DNA of 64,000 nucleotides from Nymphaea colorata (lineage: Eukaryota; Streptophyta; Magnoliopsida; Nymphaeales; Nymphaeaceae): contig NC_045138.2 in assembly GCF_008831285.2 (NCBI RefSeq), positions 6,045,205-6,109,204 on the forward strand, written 5' to 3'. The position numbers and the translations under genes were made by a program. The notes under the pieces were generated by a model, which had not been told where the DNA came from, searched no databases, and saw only the letters and a program-made list of their open reading frames with translations. This document shows, piece by piece, positions 1 to 12,969 of this stretch. Position 1 is the stretch's first letter. Each line of letters begins with the position of its first letter.

Positions 1-2428
1 TGTTGAGGATCTGCTAGATCCTCACAATTCTCTCATCTCTCTCTCAGTCTTCCTAATTCTCTCTTTTTCTGTCTAAGTCTTGCACAAGAAGTCATACATG
101 GATGGATTTGATGTGTTTTCCAACCACTAGATTTACAACCATGGGTCATGCCAGCAACTTCAACACCTCGACAACCTCGTCATGTCCTAGGATCACGATC
201 AACACAAAGGGAATTAAGTGGCATTCCCTTTAAATCTTACACTAAATTCTAGCCAATCTAGCTCTTGGACCACCGTTAGCCTCATTCCTAGTAAGCCACT
301 TTTGGACCAAATCTTGTCCAAGCAAAGTATTTCTTAATTCATGCAAGTCTGGCCAAAATCAGGTATCATCAGAGATAGTAATCAAATAGGTTGGATCTTG
401 ACCTCATTCCAACCAAATCCTAACTCATCTAGCCAAGAGACTTTCTAGGCCTTGTTTCTCAGACGGAAGATTCCCCCTAGCCCAATTTGTGGACAAGAAA
501 AACTTATCAATAGAGAACCACAACCTAGCCCTACGTCACATAGGTATTGATACGGGTGCTGGTACAGGTACAAGTATGAAGCATTTTTAAAGAAACTGGG
601 ACTCAACTCACCCATTCTCGACTCATGACTCAACAATTTAACTTGGTGACTCAGGCCAAGTTTTGTGCTTTTTGAAAGATTAATAATGTACAACTAGTCA
701 TTTTAACATAAAACCGTTATAGAATGATTTGATTACATGTATAGGTGAAAAGTAAGTCAACCAACAGCATGTAAGGTAGCAAATACATTATATACTTGAA
801 ATAACGAGAAACTGGACAATTAAGCTACTGCTGCTACTTCATAGTTGCACACTTTCACATAACTGAGCGTCAAGTATCAATATATCAATGAAAAACAATT
901 CAACAGAAACAAGCAGTAAAGTCAATATGTTCAACATTTACAATTATATGGATATATATTATCTAAAACTAAAAGCTCAAAAGTAAAGAGCCTGCTCTAA
1001 AAATTGAAATAAATAGGTAATCTCATAATCATACATGAACTTGTGGCTAATCAGCTTTAACTTTTTGTTTGCAATGTGGAAATTTAATAAATGAGCAATA
1101 ATTCTAAATTTTTTCCAATAGAAAAGAAGGTTCACGCTAGAAATTAAGTAATTAATAGTTAATAACCAATCACCTTTTTTGTTACAACATACAAAAACTA
1201 TCACCAAATTGCTGAGTCAAACAAGTTAAAACCAAGCAAAATGAGTTTCAGCTGAGTTAAATCAAGTTTCTGCCGAGTCAAATGAGTGTTGAGCTAGTCA
1301 CGCCAAGCTTTAAGCATAAACAAGTCGTCGAGTCCCCATATTGGGTGGACCAGGTAGGTGGTCGAATCGAGCCAAGTAAGCCAACAACAAATTGACTCGA
1401 TGGATTTTAAAATACTAATACACGTCAGACTATGCACTTCTTAAACCCGGAGCAGAATATATGTGACATTGTTCAAACAAACATAACCTGTCCATGTTCG
1501 ACTCACTAGACCTATGAAACCAGCTTCACACATGCACTACACACTCTACCACCTACTACTGATGAAGCACCATATCCTTGAAGTTGGGACAAGCTGGCCA
1601 GAAACAAATCTGAAGTGAATCGCTCATGCTCTAGAAAGATACAAGACAATGCTTCTTGCATGGACCTAGAAGTCCTTCTACATCCGATTGACATCAGTGG
1701 TTTTTCCTAACTAATTAAACTTCGAGCATCCATAGCAGGTAGATCTGTCAAGGCTTCCAATGCAAATCCTGGGCTTTAAACTTCTTAAACTCATCAAACA
1801 CGGAGCATCCTAAGCTTCTTCCTTTAGATCGTCATGTGTGTTTTTAGATGTACAGTTTAGAAATGGATGTTTTATACTGTGAAAATCTAATGGAAACGTA
1901 AACTTTTAGACATTTAAAATTTCAAATGTAGCGTCATATTTATGAGATAGAATCTGAACTTGGTCACAAATTGAACCCATTACAAATGCTGAACAGTGAA
2001 ACAAGCCAAGCACGATAGATAGCTATTGTAAGATAGAATTTGTCAACCCATCAACAGCTAAAACACACGTTATCTGCAGACCAGATGTTGTCAGGAAATG
2101 CTACCCATCTACAATCCCCTTCCCTCCCTCACAATCAGGACTGTTCAATATAATCAAATTTCAGAAATATTCCAGGTCGTATAGGCCAAAACAGACGATC
2201 AACACAACGAGATCATTAGAACTAGAGATGAACCTGCAACCACCTCAAACGAGCATACTCCCTCCGTGGTAGCAATTAAACAGAAGGCAAAATAAGAAAG
2301 TTCTACACATTCCTCAGTTCTACTCCTTTAGTATCCAATTACATTAAAACCAGTCATAAGCACAACCACAGACACTACTACGTCGAAGAGAGAGATAAAT
2401 AGACAGAGAGAGGAAAGAGAGAGATTAC
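1..2428 (-). other. Probable first intron of the UVR8-like gene
   Basis: No coding exon is recognised on either strand. The stretch is AT-rich with repeat-like text: a GGTACAGGTACAAGTA-type run at about 545-580 and a series of GAGTCAA/GAGTTAA words at 1210-1400 resembling old dispersed repeats. If the gene is intact, this is the 5' part of an intron longer than 2.4 kb. Confidence 0.4.
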
Positions 2429-2516
2429 TAAGGAGAACAACGGAGTGGCTGGCACCGGCGGAGATGAGGATAACCCTCCGCGATGTCCTACCGCTGCTCA
2501 CCTCGTCCTCTGCCAT
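2429..2516 (-). CDS. UVR8: UVR8-like UV-B photoreceptor, first coding exon only
   Basis: UVR8 is a seven-bladed RCC1-repeat beta-propeller that dimerises, absorbs UV-B through tryptophans and, as monomer, signals through COP1. The 88-nt exon encodes 29 residues starting MAEDEV and ending ISAGASHSVVLL, close to the known Arabidopsis UVR8 amino end (MAED... then ISAGASHSVALLSG, as recalled). The donor is TA|GTAATC in phase 1, so the next exon should complete a Ser codon, as in the LLSG of UVR8. The start is the first ATG; the same frame upstream has no ATG. The blade repeats (motifs such as GHGD or GWG) are not seen on the minus strand of 1-2428, so exon 2 lies off the left edge or is lost. N-terminal identity is good but short, and another RCC1-family protein is possible. 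Confidence 0.72.
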
Positions 2517-2800
2517 CTCTCTACTTCCGATTACGCGATTACTTTCCAATTAACCAATAGCACCACGAAGGGAGAGCAACCCAGCACCACCACCACTTCC
2601 AACAGAGCAAAGCAAGAGACGACAACCGAAGGACACTTTTTAGACCAGTCCTCCCCAATCTCCCTGACAAAAGAGAGAGAGGAAAAGAGACGAACAACAA
2701 TAGGAGCAGGTCGACGATCGCATTTATAGCTCGCCATGTGAAGCGTCACTCTCTCTCTCTCTCTCTCGATCTCTCGACCTCAACTGTACGGTGTTCAGCT
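2517..2800 (-). promoter_or_regulatory. 5' UTR and core promoter of the UVR8-like gene
   Basis: On the minus strand TATAAATG lies at 2721-2728, predicting a start near 2693 and a 5' UTR of about 175 nt. The leader is rich in CT and GGTGGT runs, common in plant leaders. Just upstream of the TATA box is a (CT)n tract at about 2750-2767. The open plus-strand frame across this region is only a shadow. Confidence 0.55.
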
Positions 2801-4480
2801 CAGAGGTGAACGATAAGGGGGTGGATGGGGAAGGGGCGGGCGACTCTCTCCGTGATTCGTCGTTTCACCACCATGCGCCACCTGCGCACCCGAACTACCA
2901 GCGCCGTAAATATTGGTCATTTTATCCCGTATCGGAAACCCGAACGATACGATATTAACAGCGATACTCATCTCATCGGCATGAATCGCACCATATCACT
3001 CACAATAAATTAAGTACAAAAATTTCAAAAATATACTTTTTTGTTATTCATTTATTAATATATCAGCCAATTGTTTTACCAATAGATATTTAAGGGCACT
3101 AGTTTCAGTCTCGCGTTTTTTCCATATGCATCAACGTTATTTTCGTTTATTAATTATTTTAAACTAATTATTATCAAATTTAAATAGGAAACGCAAAAAT
3201 AATGGTATATAATTAGACTCGAGGATTCAACATTAGATGTAATTAAATTACTAAAATTTAAAATCTCTCATTGAAAAACAGCCCTTATATTAATATTAGC
3301 TACAATTTATGAACAGTTTTGCTGGCTCTAGCAATGATTTATGATTCTTTTAATTAATCATCCAGCAATTGCCTCTGCTCTTCATAATCAAAGAAAAATA
3401 TTTATAAAAAAATTAAATTTTATTTAATTTATTTCAATTTTATAAAAAACTAATTATAAAGTAAACATATAAAATCTTTAAAATATGCAAATTGAGCAAG
3501 TAGGAAAATTATCTAAGTTAATTTGTAAGTTATTCAATCAACCTACTTAATGGTGTACAAAATGAAAAGCACAGCTTTTAAAAAATGACCAAAACACACT
3601 TAAGTTTGAATTTACAGCTTTTATCGTGTGTAAAAAAGTATATCACAAAAAAATCAAGTGCTTTTTATAATCTATAATTTAAAGCATATCACAACCACGC
3701 AGAAATCACTGTTTTGTACGTTTATATGAAATTTTAGTTCCAAAAATGTACATAAAAAAACAATTTCCGGGAAAATTTTAGTAAGAATGAAATTAATTGC
3801 GACATAAAATTTTCTTCCTAACGGAACGGAAAAAAGGCCGTATCTGTAATCCGACAAGGTCTGGGAACCTAAAATTCTAACCCTCCAAAAGATTACACAC
3901 CAGGAACACACGCACAGAAGGAGATGGTGACATCGTAATATTTGTAATTTCAAGGGGTTTATGTCAAAGGGACTCCCTTACATTCTTACCCCTGGTCGCT
4001 TGAGACGCGCGAAAAATAAAAAATTTCGGCCCACAGGTTACGCCGAGTAGTCCACATTATTTTACAAGTTTAACAAAACTCGACATTTGCCACTAATTTT
4101 CATTTTTACCACGCGAGCTCTTTCTCCAGTCCCAATCGAGCTAGCTGGGCTAATAGTTGGGCCAAAAATAGCTGACTTTTGGGGTTATCTTAGAAAGTAC
4201 CAAGTCAAATCAATAAGATTATATCACTCATTCTCGATAAGGTTGGTGCAATAGATGGGATGGAAGCTAAAAAGCAGTCTGTTTTCGTTTTGAATTTTCG
4301 AAGCATTAATCTTTTATTATGCACAACTTAATGTGTAGCGGATAAGTCACCGAAAACACCAAGAGACTTAGTATTCTAGGTCATGGAAGAGTGGACAGAG
4401 CTTCGGCACTCTTTGTTAGATAATAAATTATTATGTCACTACTTGTACATACCAGTTATCTAATGCCCCCACATATAATG
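2801..4480. other. Intergenic DNA upstream of the UVR8-like gene
   Basis: Around 2905-3010 there is a GATAC/GATATT-rich run resembling the repeat at 26395-26600. The remainder is AT-rich sequence with no recognisable gene. Confidence 0.4.
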
Positions 4481-4482
4481 GC

Positions 4483-4926
4483 AGAGCCAGAAATTTTGGC
4501 GCTAGAGCATTAATTTCAAAAAAAGCTTACATCCTTCAAATACATAATAATGATTGCAAGATCTTAAACAAATAAAAAAGACATCGAGTTGTGAATATAA
4601 ACAAATAGTTGGAGACAACCAATATGTAAACAAATAAATTACATGAGATTGTGCGGGCAACAGCCCACATGTCCACTCTGCAACTATAGTATATTGATGA
4701 AATTACTCTCACAATGTAAACAAATGGTTGTTATCAAGGGTAGAGCGAAAGTAGGGCCAGCTTGAGCCTGATCCTATCTCAATTTAAAAAAAAAAAATTA
4801 CATGTAAATTTTAGAAAATTTCACTTGTTTTATATAAAATTTTTAAAAAATGATATTTCGGCCGTAGTCAAAATTTAAAAACTTTAATTCGGCCTCCCTC
4901 ATAAATTTTTTTTGGCTCCACCCCTG
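4483..4926. mobile_element. MITE-like repeat, GGCNGAGCCAG family, copy 1
   Basis: The left end reads GGCAGAGCCAGAAATTTTGG and the right end finishes with GGCTCCACCCCTG, an imperfect inverted pair. The interior is T/A-rich, with the characteristic 'ATTTCGGCC...AAAATTTAAAAA' style found in the other copies at 8190-8507 and 38058-38420. No coding capacity. A second repeat (GGGCAACAGCCC near 4660) appears embedded in it. Confidence 0.5.
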
Positions 4927-5159
4927 ATCGTCATAGTTGAGCCATCTACACAAGAAGATGAACAGCTAGCAACTTGAGCGCTATTAGATCGGTCAACCGG
5001 TCTTTGGCTATGTTAGGTGAGCCTGAGAGATGAGATGGTTTGCTTTTAAATTAGCTTTGTCTGACTCAGCTAACTGAACTTTAGATTTGATGACTTGGAG
5101 TATATTTGGAAATAGGAATGTTGTGTTCTATAAATGTGTTTATAAAATTATCTTCAGGG

Positions 5160-5435
5160 ACGTAACATACATAGAAAGCATGTCATTGGTTTAAATTTGT
5201 GGGAAGGCCGTAACATAACTGGTCAGAGAGACGGTCACATAGAAAGCATGTCATTGGTTCAAATTCGTGGGTACCAGTTCCCTGGATGATAAACGATGGG
5301 ATCATAATACTCTAATAACATGAGTATCATACCCCACCCCACTTATGTTCTGATGCAGCTCAGGACCTTGGGAGCAATGACAATGTGGGGTCTTCGGATT
5401 TTCTGGACAGTAGGTTGTTAACCTCCTGCTCACAC
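5160..5435. mobile_element. tRNA-derived SINE-like copy, degenerate
   Basis: GTAACATAACTGG (box A-like, 5210-5222) is followed by GGTTCAAATTCG (box B-like, about 5257-5268). The downstream body carries CAGCTCAGGACCTTGGGA, matching the 3' part of the copies at 26180 and 29270. Its own 33-bp segment (AAGCATGTCATTGG core) occurs twice, at about 5171 and 5239, a local duplication. Confidence 0.45.
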
Positions 5436-5439
5436 CCAG

Positions 5440-6655
5440 AATGTATTGATAAAATCGCCATGTGAGCCACAACAATAAGACAAGTTGCTTCTAATTTTGT
5501 TTATGTCAGCTCATTAAGAATTGGATCTGATGGCTTTGAAGACCTTGGATCTGATGACTTTGAAGGTGTTTGGTAATAGGAATGTTGTGTTCTTTGGGAT
5601 GAAATGTTTTTTTTTTATATATGTATAAAAGGTCCATATAATATATGTGACTGAGAAAAGTTATTGATTGTATGAATCACTGTGCATGTTCTATCATGCA
5701 AAATATAGTTGGCAAGATTTTAGAAGTAAGTGAGGAGCAAAATATAGACATTTAAATTTCTATAATGTTAGATGAGGAGTAGTTCAGATGGGTTATAAAT
5801 TCATATGTCCATACATTTTCATGTCTTACTCTTAAGAACTCATCCATCAAATCTCATACGAATATTGACGACAGTGATTTTAGCATCATTTGAAGTACTT
5901 GATATGAACCATGCCCAACCAGTCTCGGACTGCTTAGAGCAACTTTTGTTCACAGGAAACTTATACAGTCATAGATAGGTGAACTAGTTTAATGAATTCA
6001 AGTTAAAGTGAAGTTAAAATTGAACTATTTAGGTACAGACCTTTTTTCTACATGAATGCAATGAAAGGACCTTTCTGGTAGGTAGGGGACACATATACTT
6101 GAAAGTCTTGTATTTTCTAACAACCACAATAATGCACGATAATTGTGCATCTTAAACGTATACTTGAAAGTCTTATATTTTATGACAGCCACAGTAATGC
6201 ATGATAATTGTGCATGCACTAAGTTGGCAAATCTAGTCTCAAGAGACAGCACACAACTGGGCAGTAAGGTGGCTCACACTCAAAGGGTCCAACGTCCGAA
6301 TGTCATGATCACTGTCATGTTTTGGTGTTTTATTCCTTTGGGCTATAAATGGTAACAAGCACGACACTCAAATTGAAGGTGTTTCGTAGGTCCACTTAGA
6401 CAATGAAACAACCCATAATCATTGAGGCATAAGCGCATGGCCTTAGGAGTTTTATGCAGAAGGCGGTTTCTCCCAAGTAAACATTTAAATAAAAAAGTTG
6501 GTGAATCCAGAGAAAAAAAAAAACAGGGCCTGTGATAATAAGAAAAAAAAAATGCCAAATTTATTGATATGGTTGTTGGGCAACTTGACCACAGTGCATG
6601 GGTTAGGCCCACTTGAGGTCCACATAGAAATAGTCATCATTAGGTCAAGTGGGTG
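5440..6655. other. Intergenic DNA, no gene seen
   Basis: AT-rich, with a local duplicated segment at about 6090-6215 in which TACTTGAAAGTCTT and ATAATTGTGCAT recur about 70 bp apart. No exon-like sequence was recognised. Confidence 0.4.
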
Positions 6656-6659
6656 ACAG

Positions 6660-7030
6660 ATAGGGATGTCAACAAATCAGATTCGGATATATTCACATGT
6701 TCGCTTTGAATAATGAAATGTCCTATCTGAATCTGAAATCCGCTTTTAGAATCTACATCTGATCCAAATTTTATATTCAGATCTGAATCCAAATCCGAAT
6801 TTTGAACTGAATTCTGCCAATTTTCAAAATGTAATAGCATTAGACATAAGATATTTGTCTAAAAATGAATTCGATCCAAATCTGTATCCAAATACAAATC
6901 TAAATCCAATTGAATGTCATTTTTTAAATCCAAATCCAATCCAATTTCTTAATCGAATATTAAATTTCTTTCCATATCTGATTTTTTGAAGTCAATTTGG
7001 TTGAATATCTGATTCAAATTAGATATATTG
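6660..7030. repeat. Dispersed 'GATGTCAAC..GGATTCGGAT' repeat, copy 1
   Basis: Starts at GGGATGTCAACAAATCAGAT and continues as a degenerate run of ATCCGAATC/AAATCCAA words. The same opening and texture recur at 27050-27470, 32930-33235 (reverse orientation), 37405-37815 and 39060-39320. No coding content. Confidence 0.6.
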
Positions 7031-7039
7031 ACATACAGC

Positions 7040-7555
7040 TGAAAAAGAACAAAATTGTTTTGTCAAAAGGCCTTAGCTGCATTTAATGCCTTCACATAGA
7101 AGCATGTTATGGCTCTTTTCAGAAGGTTGGTGAGCAACTTCATTGCTAGTAATTAATAAATTTGCAGTAGCATTTCATGTTGGGACTGCCCCTACAAGCC
7201 TAACCTATATATCACTCTGCCTTCTTTAATTTGGCTTTCACTTCTTTTACCTCTTCTTGGTTGGATAGCAATTACGTGGAGTCAGTTTTTTACCCATATG
7301 TATACACATGTCTGGAGAAAACCTCAGCACTAATAAAGACATGTAATTTTGAGTGGCTTAGTTAGTTATTTGGAGTGAATGACAAATATGAAAACGTAGC
7401 AAAGAAACATTAGAAAAATGTATAAGCCTTGGGTTCCTGCCATTGTTGAGTTCATGTTGCAATAGATTCATAGAAATCTTGCTGCGTTTAAGAAATAGCA
7501 CTTGAAAGTATTGCATTCTTAAAGCGTTTTTGGATCTTTGCCGTATTGACATTCC

Positions 7556-7592
<37 letters not shown>

Positions 7593-7780
7593 TTTTAAAG
7601 AAAAACATTTGGAAGAGAAATGAATGTCAATTAATAAAAAAAGGCAACGCTCCTAAGCCTAGGGGTACAGTACAAAAAACTTATACACACATATACAGAA
7701 GCTAGATTCCTCTAGCCTCTCACAACATACGCCCTGATGCATGCTGTGTGCAGAGATTCAGCTTTTATCCGATCTAATTT
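7040..7780. other. Intergenic DNA with a (CT)n microsatellite
   Basis: An uninterrupted (TC)n run spans 7558-7589; otherwise AT-rich sequence with no recognised gene. Confidence 0.5.
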
Positions 7781-7965
7781 TTTCATGAGCGGAGTTAAAT
7801 TATGAGTGGAGTTAAATTAAAGTTTATAAATTTTGACACGGGTCGAAATATCATTTTTCAATTTTTTTTATAGAGCAAGTAAAATTTTTTAAAATTTAGA
7901 TATATATATTTTTTTTAAATTTTGAGGTAGACCAGGGCCCATGCGGGTGCCCCTTACAGGTCTCA
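7781..7965. repeat. Fragment related to the GGCNGAGCCAG MITE-like family
   Basis: The GACACGGGTCGAAATATCATTTT style interior and the CAGGGCCCATGCGGGTGCCCC right side match the interior and right side of the copy at 38058-38240 (AGGGCTAAAATATCATTTTT ... GGGGCTAGGGCCCC). The terminal repeat on the left is missing. Confidence 0.4.
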
Positions 7966-8189
7966 TATAAGATTTACTATGATGCACTACAGTAAATTAC
8001 TAGGGTAGAGAGACAAAGAGACAAGATCTAGTACTTTGGATCCAGTAATCAATTACTTCGACCCGTATAACATGACCATTATAGACCCCACAGTACCTAG
8101 TGCGTCCCACACGTACTCACGTGATAGGTACGAACCAAACACTCGACTCAATCATTATAACCTCTCTTCAGTAACAACACAATCTATTG

Positions 8190-8507
8190 GTGCCGAGCTA
8201 GATTTTTTTTTTTTTTGAGGTCGAAATAATTTTTTGTTCTTGAATATTTTTTAAAGGCCTAAATACTAAAATATCAAGTCATGCACAAATGGTTTCCATT
8301 AAATAAAACTTCTGATGATTTTTCACTGGAACCAATTATATTTTTCAAATTTTTTACATGAGCCAAACTAAAAGTTATGAAAATCTCAATTGGTAAAATT
8401 TTATTTTTCTAAGGTAGTGTTTGATACGCAGGAATTCTACTGTAGCTCAGGAAAAATTATTCAAAGGGGAGCCACGGCCCCCGCTTTGCCCCTGGCTCAG
8501 CCCTTAA
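8190..8507. mobile_element. MITE-like repeat, GGCNGAGCCAG family, copy 2
   Basis: The left end TGCCGAGCTAGATTTTTT and right end CCCCTGGCTCAGCC form an imperfect terminal inverted repeat around an AT-rich, non-coding interior of about 300 bp. Confidence 0.5.
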
Positions 8508-8819
8508 CCATGTTGATGACCTTGTTTAACCATCAAACATGCCCTTGGTATATATGCCTACGGTGATTGCCCACACAGCCCTACAAATCCAACAATTTGT
8601 TTCCTCATATACTAGTTGCCCTTTAATTATTTTCGCGCTTTATGTGACAACCCTAGTTCAACCATTCTGTCTCTTTTGTTATTCTCCTTTGTACATTATT
8701 TTTCATTTCTTCATTCTCTATTCTTTGTATTCTTTCATCTGATCAATACTGGAAAGGATATCCCCGGCCCGCTTTGATCGGAACCATAAAATCTCTTTGA
8801 GTGTATATAGATGACTCCA
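8508..8819. other. Intergenic DNA, no gene seen
   Basis: Pyrimidine-rich non-coding sequence. A short open frame on the plus strand has no recognisable domain and no splice context. Confidence 0.4.
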
Positions 8820-8965
8820 AGGGTGGATGCAAGCGTGGGCAACTGCCCACACAGACCCATGAAAAATGAAAATAGATATTTCAGGTAAAATTTTCTCATT
8901 AATTCTCTAAAATCTAAAATTTTATAATTGGTGCCTCTTAACCAAAATTTTCTGGCTCTGCTCTT
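8820..8965. repeat. Dispersed 'GGGCAACTGCCC' repeat, copy A
   Basis: Contains the palindrome GGGCAACTGCCC followed by CACACAGACCCATGAAAAAT, then a T-rich interior and an ending TTTTCTGGCTCTGC. Relatives occur at 4650-4680, 9366-9550 and 25582-25746. Confidence 0.5.
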
Positions 8966-9365
8966 ACATGACTCAATAATTGGGCTATGAGCTTGGGCCT
9001 ACTGTTTTCAATGCCAAACAATCAAATTTTACCAAGTTGAATCTTGTGGGCTACCCTTCCCTTGTGCATTGGATCCACTTGAACAAGCACCTACCGTTCC
9101 TTTTGCTTGAAGGAAGGTTTAGGTCTATCAGGCCATGTGATCCCAGACCCATTTAGTTGGACCCTGCAACCATCTTAAACCCAGTAGTTGACTCAAGGCC
9201 CACAGCAGGGCTCACCTAGGCTAGAATAATGCCCAATTTACATCTCCCCAATAAATGACAATGGATCAGATAAGATCGATCCAAGACCCTGTTCGATTTC
9301 GAGAAGTGGGTCCATTAGTCGAAGGTCCAGATTCATTCCTTTCTTATCATCTTATGTGATTTAAA

Positions 9366-9550
9366 CCAGTAACGGAACTACATATAAGCTGGTGTGGGCA
9401 ACTGCCCATGCCAGCAACGAAATTTTTATTTATTCTTACATATTTTTACATAGATGTCTTGCAATTATTTATTATTTATATATGTTGTGCCCCTTTAAAA
9501 ATGAGCATTTCTACAACAGTGCCCCATAGCCAAAGATTTTTGGCTTGGCC
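9366..9550. repeat. Dispersed 'GGGCAACTGCCC' repeat, copy B
   Basis: The same palindromic core (GTGTGGGCAACTGCCCA) is followed by a T-rich interior with TTGTGCCCCTTTAAAAATGA and the ending TTTTTGGCTTGGCCACTGA, parallel to the copy at 25582-25746. Confidence 0.5.
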
Positions 9551-10900
9551 ACTGAGTTCAACCTGATAAATGAATTTGTGTAATACGGGTCGGATCTCTT
9601 TTCCATTCGGAACACTCTCATTTTTGTGATCACATGCCAATAATGTTGGGCTGAAACTTACAGTTGAGTTATAAAGGAAGCACTGGACACAGCTCGTGTT
9701 GTCAAAATTGGGCCTGACCATGAGGGACAAAGCCTTAATTCACTTCTCTCCCTGTGCCATTGTTTTCAGAAGAGTCAAAGGTGATAGTGATGGATCGGGT
9801 CCGCAACAAAGGACTCTGCTCTGATCTGGAATGAGTGGTGGTGAGTTGGACCTCAATATAATTTAACCCAGATCTGACCTCTGATTTGATCCCAAGTTCC
9901 CAACCTCGGTATTTGTGAAAATCGGGTCGGATCAAGAGCGCATGAATGTCGTGGGACCGTGGACCATAAATATATAATTGCTGATCATACCAAGTCCAGG
10001 TCCAACATGTATGTGGATCAGCACGGCAGGACCTACTCCATGGACCCACTTGCCCCTAGTTCTAGCCCCATAATGCTTCAATTTGAGCATCAAGGACTAC
10101 ATATTGATGCCAAATGCCAAGATCCAAGTCCATGTCTGGGTGGGTCCGAGTCCGGCTCTGGATCCTTCTCAAATTAACTGCACAAGTTGGCCGAGTTGGG
10201 GGTGGGTCCAAGGACATTCTAGTCCTTAAATCCATTGAACATTCTTGAATTCATGGATTTCAATGTTTATGAGGGGGGCCCAAATGAATCAATGACATAA
10301 ATATCTTAGTTTTCAATATAAAAAACTGACACACAGAGTGGGCATGGATCAGATCATGAATTATGGCCTAACAATGACAGAGGGAGGTGCATGTTCCCTA
10401 ACAAGTCTCAAGATAAATTCTCAAGGAGTCACCAAGTGACAAAAGCCATTAGTTTTTTTCTATAAAATAAAAAAAATCCCTTCACAAAGACAAAATATCT
10501 TTAGTGTTTCCTCATGAGATGTATTTTCATCTTTTTTTTTCATAAATTATTGTATTCATCTCTAATGTTGAGCACTTGCTTGTCAACTTTTAAAAGTTGA
10601 AAGGTAATTTGTTATTTATTCAAATGTGAAGCACTTTTTCATAATTTTTTTTATACAAAACTATCTTCTTTAAGAGGTTGTTTGACATGCATGAAACATC
10701 AAGGAACAAACAGGACACATTCCAAAATTTTTAGAAAGAATCAAACAATGGACAAGAAACTCAAGGAACGAACTGGACAATGGAACATGAGGTATAAATA
10801 CCCCCCATGTCCATTGAATTGTAACTCTTTAACTCCCAACTTATCTACATAGTGGACAAAGAAAAATCAAAGACTTTATCCCACTTGAGTCCTAGATATC
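9551..10900. other. Intergenic DNA, no gene seen
   Basis: At 9780-10170 the sequence is dense in GGTCC/GATCC/GGGTC words, resembling decayed dispersed repeat; the open frames there look like a by-product of this low-complexity text. The rest is AT-rich. Confidence 0.4.
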
Positions 10901-12969
10901 TTTAAACACACATACACACACACACACAGAGGAGAGAGAAAGAAGGGATGACTGATCAGGGACAACCAACAAAGTGGCCTCTTGCAAACATTATAGTGGG
11001 TTTTCTTCATTCCCTGTTCAAACTGAGAGAATGATCAAGCGTAGAGGTGTAGCAGTAGCAAAATCTCTAATCCTTAGTAAATGTAACCTATTTAGGAAGG
11101 AAATGTGGTGCACAGCCTCAACTACATGTAACCTATTTAAGAAGGAAATCTCTGTCTTTTGGGGAATTAAATGTAACCTATTCATGGTTGGAAATATTTT
11201 CAAGTTGTGGGTAAGCAGATCTTTGCCATTTTATACCAAGAAATCAGAGGACAATGATCCATAACTGTATTGCCTTGTGCTTCATCTACTTATACAGAGG
11301 TGACTTTAAGTTGAAAAGACCCAAAGTTTAATACAATGCATAAATAAATATGATTGCTTTGCTTTTCACAACTGCGAGGCCAAATTTAATTTGGATAATC
11401 TTGGTGCTTTTACAAACTATTTCAGCTACCCTAGACAATTTTATACTTCATAGATGTAATCTAATTATTTATTTGTTCTTTTTTATATTTCCATGACATG
11501 CAAGAACTAGATGATGATACCCTGTCTCAAGTATTATATGGTTTATGAGGGAATGACTAGAAGCATATACAACACATGAGAACCTTGTCATCTACATCTT
11601 AGAAGTTAACTAACAAACATCATGTTTTAGTTACCAAACAGCAAACAAAATGGACAGAATGGATGGTACATGATACAAACAATAGACAAAACATATAGAT
11701 GAATAGAACATAAATCAAACGTCGAACCGAACAGACAAGATAGACAATAAGAAAAACAAATGCCGGACAAAAGAAACATAATGTTTTGTTCCTAAGACCA
11801 TTAAACAAAGGACATAGAACGCAAGTGAGAAGACTGTTTACATCCCCAAAATTTATTTCGGTTTTGGAGTGCTTCAAAAAAATAGAGTTTTGTTTTAAAA
11901 TGAGAGAGAAATGGACTCACCCATCAATACAAAGTTTGGCCATTCCCAATGCCTTTATTGAGGGTAACCCGACCAAGAACTAGCCTCTTGCATTCCACAT
12001 TCTTATATTTGAAATGTTGTCTTAAATCCTATATGCATGTATGCTCAAGTCTAAGTAAAATATATTGAGACAAACTTTGAAATGATTAAATATGATGTTT
12101 TGTTCCTAAGACCATTAAACTAGTACTCACCTAAAAGATAACTTGTATTTGAAGATAGTTTTGAAAAAAACAAAGTTTTCAACTTGTTTGAGGAAATATG
12201 ATTGGAAACATACTTGTAAATTACTTATTTTGCAAAACATGACTTCAACTTGTCATGCTTTGCAAAAACAAGTTTTCTAAGTTTTGTTTGAAAATAAGAT
12301 ATCAAAACAGATGGACGATGACCATAGTTCTTGTTCATCATGGGGCTAAAGAGAGAGATTTTGGAATATTGCAAATATCAAAATAATATGTTGAAATGTA
12401 TAAAGGTTTGATATTTGAACCAAGTAATTTGTAAAGTGTTTCACTTGAATATTAAATAAATTTCAAGATTTTGCCTTAATTTGATTATCACCTCATTAGA
12501 GCTTGATCTTGTCTTACTTAAGCTTCTTAGATATGTGCTTATTAGTATTTGTCATTCCCATAAGTGGTTGTGTATGCATGATTACATAAATTTTATATGC
12601 ATGACAAAAATAAACCATTCCTACCATAACATACATCTATGAAACAATAAAAAGAAATATCTTGATATAAATTGATAGTAGTAAAATTTCATCGAGCGAG
12701 TCACTTAAGAGTGTATTGAAGTGGGCTAATGAAATTCTAGAAAAATGATTAAGAAAATATGAAAGGTGGATTTGCAATTCAAAAATAAAAAATGACATGC
12801 TCAATGCAAATTAACATGTACATCAAGCGTGTTTGAGTGTTTCTCGAGTTGGACATGTCCCAACCTCAAAATGATAAAAATAGAAAACTAACTCACCCTA
12901 AATCTTCACATCGTAATGCACATCCAAATACAATCAAACCATTAAAATGGAGAATAGACAAAGAAATGG
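10901..12969. other. Intergenic DNA with a short irregular triplication
   Basis: A (CA)n run lies near 10912-10928. ATGTAACCTATTTA..GAAGGAAAT recurs at about 11078, 11127 and 11170, three irregular tandem copies at roughly 45-bp spacing. TATGATGTTTTGTTCCTAAGACC-like text occurs at both 11780 and 12090. No gene is recognised. Confidence 0.4.

Noticed and set aside
2445-2729. 94-codon plus-strand frame
   Set aside because: It is antisense to the UVR8-like exon and its CT-rich leader; composition is Thr/Ser low complexity.
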